Made by a program: the position numbers and the translations under genes. Positions 59,496 through 64,000 of a stretch of 64,000 nucleotides of DNA are shown in pieces. Location of the stretch: positions 1 to 64,000 of the forward strand of contig NZ_JAMYDU010000025.1 in assembly GCF_024138395.1 (NCBI RefSeq). The letters run 5' to 3'. How positions within the stretch are numbered: the stretch's first letter is position 1; each line of letters starts with the position of its first letter. The DNA comes from Pseudomonas mandelii (GTDB taxonomy: Bacteria > Pseudomonadota > Gammaproteobacteria > Pseudomonadales > Pseudomonadaceae). Under the pieces are notes generated by a model, which ran no database searches, was not told the DNA's origin, and saw only the letters and a program-made list of their open reading frames with translations.

Positions 59496-60254
59496 ATGAA
59501 ATCGGTTTTCATCAGTGAAAACAGTTTGCCCGCGCAAATCTGGAACAGCGCCCCGCAACTGGACAACATCCCTGTCATCAACATCGAAACACTGGTCCCG
59601 GCCGGCGCTCGCGTAGTCGTCATCGCGCCGCATCCCGGCGATGAAGTGGTGACCTGCGGCGGCCTGCTGCAGTTGCTGTGCGCCCTCGGTCATCCTCTGC
59701 AATTGATCTCGATCACCGACGGTAGCGCCAGTCATCCGGGGTCGCGACAGTGGTCGGAGAAACGCCTGAGCGTCATTCGCCCCCAGGAAAGCGTCGAAGC
59801 GCTGCGCCGGCTCGGGTTGCCGATGCACAGCCTGAAGTGGATTCGCGGCGGCTTCACCGACAGCGGGCTGGGCGAGCGGGAATCTGAGCTGACGCAATTC
59901 ATCGTCCGCTACCTGCGCCCTGGCGATGTCGTGTTCAGCACCTGGCGCGAAGACGGTCACGTCGACCACGACGCCGTTGGCCGGGCCTGCGCCAGGGCAG
60001 CGGCTTTGGTCGGCGCGACGCTCAACGAAATACCGGTCCGGGCCTGGCATTGGCCGACACGCGATCACGCGCTGATCCCTTGGCATCGCGCCCGCAAGGT
60101 ATGCCTCGACACCTGGACCGTCGCGCGCAAAAGCCACGCCACTCACGCCTACGCCAGCCAACTCGACGGCGAGCCGGCGATCGGTATAGCCCCGCTGCTG
60201 TCCCCGGTGATATTGGAGCGCATGCGATTGCCGTATGAAATTGTGTTTGTCTGA
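59496..60254 (+). CDS. PIG-L-family deacetylase (LmbE-like)
   Basis: A 252-residue zinc-dependent N-deacetylase. The zinc site AxHPxDE reads VVIAPHPGDEVVTCGGLL (about residues 46-63) and the second histidine motif is REDGHVDHDAVGRA. Family members remove acetyl groups from GlcNAc-containing glycans, mycothiol or bacillithiol precursors; the substrate here is unknown. AAGGAAG precedes ATG. It is alone between REPINs, near the glucan operon. Confidence 0.87.
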   Translation: MKSVFISENSLPAQIWNSAPQLDNIPVINIETLVPAGARVVVIAPHPGDEVVTCGGLLQLLCALGHPLQLISITDGSASHPGSRQWSEKRLSVIRPQESVEALRRLGLPMHSLKWIRGGFTDSGLGERESELTQFIVRYLRPGDVVFSTWREDGHVDHDAVGRACARAAALVGATLNEIPVRAWHWPTRDHALIPWHRARKVCLDTWTVARKSHATHAYASQLDGEPAIGIAPLLSPVILERMRLPYEIVFV

Positions 60255-60297
60255 AACCCCGGCAACCATTCAGTAGCAACTGCCTGCGAGACCGCTG

Positions 60298-60441
60298 TAG
60301 CAGCTGTCGAGCCCGCGAGGCTGCGTTCGGCTGCGCAGCAGTCGTAAAATCAGGCGACGCGGTGAGTCAGGCAAACCACAGATACTGGACTGACGACTGC
60401 TGCGCAGCCGAACGCAGCCTCGCAGGCTCGTCAGCTGCTAC
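60298..60441. repeat. REPIN, 'gctgcgttcggctgcgcag' type
   Basis: Arms 60298-60346 and 60393-60441 with core GAGGCTGCGTTCGGCTGCGC. Lies between the PIG-L and EEP genes and fills about half of that 301-base gap. Confidence 0.87.
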
Positions 60442-60555
60442 GCCGAACGCTGCCACCAAGTTGCAGTGAATGTGTTGTTACAAGACGAATCACGCTGAAC
60501 TGCTCGCCCATGCATCAGTCGCATGCATACATCAGCTTGATTCAGAGGAGTGACC

Positions 60556-61356
60556 GTGACCAGCGATGCCGAACGACAGGCCGTCGAATCAATGCCATCG
60601 AACACGACCCCGGCGATTCATCGACTCAGAGTGCTGACGGTCAATACCCATAAAGGCTTCACCGCCCTCAACCGGCGTTTCATCCTCCCGGAATTGCGTG
60701 AAGCGGTACGCAGCACATCGGCCGACCTGGTGTTTCTGCAGGAAGTGGTCGGTGAGCACGACCGGCATTCTTCCCGTTACAACGACTGGCCACAGACCTC
60801 GCAATATGAGTTCCTGGCCGACAGCATGTGGAGTGATTTCGCTTATGGTCGCAACGCGGTCTACCCCGACGGCCACCACGGCAATGCCCTGCTGTCGAAA
60901 TACCCGATCCGCGAATTCCGCAACCTCGACGTCTCGATTACCGGCCCTGAGCGGCGCGGGTTGTTGCACTGCGTGCTGGATGTGCCGGGGCATGCCGAAG
61001 TGCATGCCATTTGCGTGCACCTGAGCTTGTTGGAAAGCCATCGACAACTGCAGCTGCAGTTGCTCTGCCTGTTGCTCGAATCGTTGCCCGATGACGCCCC
61101 GGTGATTATTGCCGGCGACTTCAACGACTGGCAGTTGCATGGGAACGCCGCCCTCGCCCGGCGCCATTATCTGCATGAAGCCTTCGAACGCCATCATGGC
61201 CGGCCGGCGAAAACTTACCCGGCGCGTTTCCCCCTCCTGCGCCTGGACCGGATCTACCTGCGTAATGCCAGCAGTCATGAACCGCGAATACTCGGCCACA
61301 AACCCTGGACGCATCTGTCGGACCATTTGCCGCTGGCGGTGGAAGTGCGCTTGTAA
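60556..61356 (+). CDS. Endonuclease/exonuclease/phosphatase-family protein (YbhP-like)
   Basis: A 266-residue member of the EEP superfamily with all metal and catalytic motifs: LTVNTHKGF, DLVFLQEVVGEHD (metal Glu), VHLSLLESHR, VIIAGDFNDWQ (Asp/Asn pair), RLDRIYL and the closing SDHLPLAVEV. Relatives include YbhP, found beside cardiolipin synthase genes, and sphingomyelinase-like phosphodiesterases. I use the GTG at 60556, six bases after AGAGGAG; another GTG at 60550 is too close to that site. No cardiolipin synthase gene follows here. Confidence 0.85.
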   Translation: MTSDAERQAVESMPSNTTPAIHRLRVLTVNTHKGFTALNRRFILPELREAVRSTSADLVFLQEVVGEHDRHSSRYNDWPQTSQYEFLADSMWSDFAYGRNAVYPDGHHGNALLSKYPIREFRNLDVSITGPERRGLLHCVLDVPGHAEVHAICVHLSLLESHRQLQLQLLCLLLESLPDDAPVIIAGDFNDWQLHGNAALARRHYLHEAFERHHGRPAKTYPARFPLLRLDRIYLRNASSHEPRILGHKPWTHLSDHLPLAVEVRL

Positions 61357-61784
61357 CACCGTCAAACGACAGTCGCCGGGAATTGCTGACGCCGACAGAA
61401 AAAATGACAGCAATGGCGCGCCGACGCCGTTTGTATATCTTGCGCTGATTCCTCCCTCAAACAACCGATAGCCCCCTACCAAACGCGTCTGGCCCGCGTC
61501 TTTCGGGATGATTTTTCGCACAAACAACAACTTATATACGCGCCAAAAATCAGTCACTTACAACACGTAAAATAGCCATACCGCTTATCGGCCACTTTCT
61601 TGACGCAGCGCCAGCAGTCTTCTTAGCTAGTGCTTACTACCCCCGGAAATCCATCAGGGGCAAGCCTCCAGACTCCTGTAAAAACGGGCGGGTCTGACCT
61701 TGCCTCAATCCATTCGGTCGCCCCTCATTCGGGGTAGGAGAGACGCCAAAGCGAGATACGCATGCGATTGCAAGGTAGACCCCC
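61357..61784. other. Intergenic region upstream of the barrel gene
   Basis: 428 bases with no credible gene. A-T-rich around 61500-61580, which probably contains the promoter. GTCGCCCCTCATTCGGGGT at about 61718 can form a small hairpin in the leader. Confidence 0.45.
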
Positions 61785-62852
61785 ATGAAAACTTCCTTCA
61801 CCCCACAAGAGATCAGAATCACCTTTTGCACGGTCACGAGTTCACTCCTGCTGTGCTCATCCATGGAGGTACAGGCTTCGTCTGCCGAGGATGAACCAAC
61901 ACTCTGGTACAACCAGGCCCTGCCGACCCTTACCTTGCCCGCCGGCTCCACCACGTATCCCGGCCGTTCACGCGTTAATCCCGACTTACAAAACTCACGC
62001 CTGACGGTCGAAGACGCCGCGCCTTCGGAATGGGACCACGTCTATGGAAAGACCTCCCGACAGGCCCAAACCGACTATCTGGCCCAAGGTTCTTCCATCC
62101 CCGGCGCCAGCGAATTCAAAGGCCCGGCACTGCTGACCGTACAAAGCAACAGCGGCCATACCCAACGGGTCGGACTGATCGGCGGCACCACTCAATTCCA
62201 GGGCAATGACAACGGTCTTCTGACCAACCGCGCCCTCGCCGATCCCGGCCATGACACGCTCAATCTTGAAGGCCAGAGTCTCGGCGCCTACTGGAGCCTG
62301 ACCGGCCCACAAGGCTGGCACGTAGACTTGAGCGCCAGCGGTGGCCGGGTCAACGGCTACAGCCGCAATGACCAGGGCGCGCGACAAGCCGCCGAAGGCA
62401 GCGCGGTGACATTGTCGGTCGAAGGTGGTTTCCCGATTGGTCTGGGTAATAACTGGGTGATCGAACCCCAGGCGCAGTTGATCAATCAACGCATTACGCT
62501 GGATACGCCCTATGCGGGCTCCGGCAATGGCTCATCCAGTGACATGTCGTCCTGGAGCGGCCGGGTCGGTGCGCGCTTGAAAGGCAGTTACGATATTAAC
62601 GGCCTGCCCGTCGAACCGTATGTGCGCACCAACGTGTGGCACACGGTGTACACCGGTAATACCGTGAGCCTGGATCAGGTCGACAAAATCAGCAGCAGTC
62701 GCAAATCCTCGACGGTGGATGTAGGTCTGGGTCTGGTGGCCAGAGTAACGCCCTTGGTCAGTTTTTATGTCAGCGCCGATTACAGCAGTGATGTGGATGA
62801 CAATGATTTGAATGGGTTGATTGGCAGCCTTGGGGTGCGGATGCGGTGGTGA
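61785..62852 (+). CDS. Autotransporter-type outer-membrane beta-barrel without passenger
   Basis: A 355-residue exported protein. The N-terminus has a hydrophobic signal-like segment (IRITFCTVTSSLLLCSSMEVQA). The body reads like the C-terminal translocator of a type V autotransporter: EWDHVYGKTSRQ, HTQRVGLIGGTTQFQGND, NLEGQSLGAYWSLTGPQGWH, VTLSVEGGFPIGLGNNWVIE, PQAQLINQ and a final IGSLGVRMRW with terminal Trp. No passenger domain of any size precedes the barrel; only about 70 residues separate signal and barrel. AAGGT precedes the ATG. Confidence 0.8.
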   Translation: MKTSFTPQEIRITFCTVTSSLLLCSSMEVQASSAEDEPTLWYNQALPTLTLPAGSTTYPGRSRVNPDLQNSRLTVEDAAPSEWDHVYGKTSRQAQTDYLAQGSSIPGASEFKGPALLTVQSNSGHTQRVGLIGGTTQFQGNDNGLLTNRALADPGHDTLNLEGQSLGAYWSLTGPQGWHVDLSASGGRVNGYSRNDQGARQAAEGSAVTLSVEGGFPIGLGNNWVIEPQAQLINQRITLDTPYAGSGNGSSSDMSSWSGRVGARLKGSYDINGLPVEPYVRTNVWHTVYTGNTVSLDQVDKISSSRKSSTVDVGLGLVARVTPLVSFYVSADYSSDVDDNDLNGLIGSLGVRMRW

Positions 62853-62864
62853 ATCCTGGCCGAT

Positions 62865-62971
62865 GATCGTTCCCACGCTCTGCGTGGGAATGCAGCCCGG
62901 GACGCTCCGCGTCCCAAGAGCGGACGCAGAGCGTCCATTGAGGCATTCCCACGCGGAGCGTGGGAACGATC
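62865..62971. repeat. REP-like inverted repeat, 'gttcccacgctctgcgtgggaa' type
   Basis: Outer arms 62865-62893 and 62943-62971 (GATCGTTCCCACGC... and inverse), with inner hairpins GGGACGCTCCGCGTCCC and GGACGCAGAGCGTCC. It separates the convergent barrel and glgB genes and probably acts as a two-way transcript end. Confidence 0.87.
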
Positions 62972-62977
62972 AGAGTC

Positions 62978-64000
62978 CTAACCCTCCGGACGCAAAATCA
63001 ATACCGCCAACGGCGGCAGGTTCAACTCCAGGGAGAGGGCCTGCCCATGGCTCGGTTCTTCGTCGGTGAACACTCCACCGCCGTTACCGTAGTTGGACCC
63101 GGCATACGTGTCGGCATCGCTGTTGATCAATTCGACCCAACGCCCGGCAAACGGCACGCCAATGCGGTAGGACTCGCGCGGCACCGGGGTGAAGTTGGCC
63201 ACTACCAGCACCGGCCGCCCGTCCTTGCTCCAGCGCAGCCAGGCGTAGACGCTGTTGGTCGCATCGTCGCCGATCAACCACTGGAAGCCCTGCGGGGCGT
63301 CGTCCTGATCGTGCAGCGCCGGTTCTTCGCGATACAACCGATTCAGGTCACCGACCAGTTTGCGCACACCCTGGTGTTCGGGGTATTGCAGTAAATACCA
63401 GTCCAGTTGCTGATCATGATTCCATTCACGCCACTGACCAAATTCGCAGCCCATGAACAACAGCTTCTTGCCGGGATGCGTCCACATGAAACTCAGATAA
63501 GCCCGCAGGTTGGCAAACTTCTGCCAGCGATCGCCGGGCATCTTGTCGATCAGCGAATGCTTGCCATGCACCACTTCGTCGTGAGAAATCGGCAGGATGA
63601 AGCGTTCGGACCAGGCATACATCAGGCCGAAACTCAGCTCGTTGTGATGATGGGCGCGGTACACCGGATCCTGCTGGATGTAATGCAGCGAATCGTGCAT
63701 CCAGCCCATGTTCCACTTATAGGCAAAACCCAGCCCACCCTGCTGCGTGCTCTGGCTGACACCTGGCCACGCCGTGGATTCTTCGGCAATCACCAGCGCG
63801 CCCGGCGTTTCCAGGGCCACCACGTCATTGAGATGACGCAGAAAATCAATGGCCTCCAGATTCTCCCGACCGCCATGACGGTTGGGCACCCACTCGCCGG
63901 CCTTGCGCGAATAATCGCGATACAGCATCGACGCCACCGCATCCACGCGCAGGCCATCGACGTGGAAATGCCTGAGCCAGTGCAGCGCCGACGCCAACAT
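62978..64000 (-). CDS. glgB: 1,4-alpha-glucan branching enzyme, C-terminal part (runs off the window)
   Basis: The last 340 codons of a GH13 branching enzyme; the start lies beyond 64000. Visible motifs: FHVDGLRVDAVASMLYRDYS with the nucleophile Asp, LVIAEESTAWPGVS with the acid Glu, ILPISHDEVVHGKHSLIDKM and LLFMGCEFGQWREW, then the C-terminal all-beta domain ending LPPLAVLILRPEG. It introduces alpha-1,6 branches. It is convergent with the barrel gene and on the strand opposite to the glg/tre operon; in related genomes it belongs with the treS/glgE genes. Confidence 0.93.
   Translation of the reverse strand: MLASALHWLRHFHVDGLRVDAVASMLYRDYSRKAGEWVPNRHGGRENLEAIDFLRHLNDVVALETPGALVIAEESTAWPGVSQSTQQGGLGFAYKWNMGWMHDSLHYIQQDPVYRAHHHNELSFGLMYAWSERFILPISHDEVVHGKHSLIDKMPGDRWQKFANLRAYLSFMWTHPGKKLLFMGCEFGQWREWNHDQQLDWYLLQYPEHQGVRKLVGDLNRLYREEPALHDQDDAPQGFQWLIGDDATNSVYAWLRWSKDGRPVLVVANFTPVPRESYRIGVPFAGRWVELINSDADTYAGSNYGNGGGVFTDEEPSHGQALSLELNLPPLAVLILRPEG

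Noticed and set aside
1..64000. Insertion sequences, prophage, tRNA or rRNA genes
   Set aside because: No transposase, integrase or phage-type reading frame and no cloverleaf or rRNA sequence was recognised on either strand.

Overview
The window looks like chromosome of a Pseudomonas of the fluorescens group. The evidence is a PvdQ-type pyoverdine acylase, an Asp/polyamine/Ldh gene complement typical of the genus, the glgA-treZ-malQ-treY-DUF2934-glgX stress-carbohydrate operon, and many short inverted REP/REPIN repeats of at least five sequence types between genes. I see no rRNA, tRNA, CRISPR array or insertion sequence.

Layout. 0.1-13.9 kb is ordinary core/accessory DNA: two GNAT acetyltransferases, a DinB-family protein, ZapE, an NTF2-like protein with a WYL regulator, an agmatinase/polyamine-binding-protein operon with a divergent LysR, a LEA-type lipoprotein, a PhoD-like phosphatase, a nitrilase with divergent LysR, DUF883 and a DpkA-type reductase. 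14.1-19.0 kb is one 1616-codon gene for a large repeat-containing protein with a C-terminal HExxH motif, probably a toxin or effector. 19.2-22.6 kb holds a FecR-family regulator convergent with pvdQ. 23.0-23.9 kb has three small genes (a winged-helix Fur-like protein, a two-helix membrane protein, a tiny lipoprotein).

24.2-45.3 kb is the unusual part and looks like one or two biosynthetic operons for an unknown product. Operon A (24.2-31.3 kb) is an MdfA-like exporter, a LuxE-like acyl-protein synthetase, a LuxC-PaaK fusion, a second PaaK-like adenylating enzyme and a GNAT protein. Operon B (34.3-45.3 kb), preceded by a divergent TetR gene, is an SDR, an AMP-ligase-like protein with damaged motifs, a HAD phosphatase, a flavin monooxygenase, a triple acyl-carrier protein whose third site lost its serine, a KS-CLF-AfsA-like fusion, an SRPBCC protein and an outer-membrane barrel. 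Between them lie a deletion scar of a LysR/aldo-keto reductase pair, an unknown gene and a DUF411 gene. I know of no described pathway with this exact gene set, but this cannot be confirmed without searches.

45.6-47.6 kb has an exported alpha/beta hydrolase and a D-2-hydroxyacid dehydrogenase broken by an apparent one-base deletion. 48.2-59.1 kb is the alpha-glucan/trehalose operon: GlgA extends glucan, GlgX debranches, MalQ rearranges, TreY and TreZ turn glucan ends into trehalose. 59.5-62.9 kb holds a PIG-L deacetylase, an endonuclease/exonuclease/phosphatase-family protein and an autotransporter-type barrel with no passenger. The window ends inside glgB on the minus strand.
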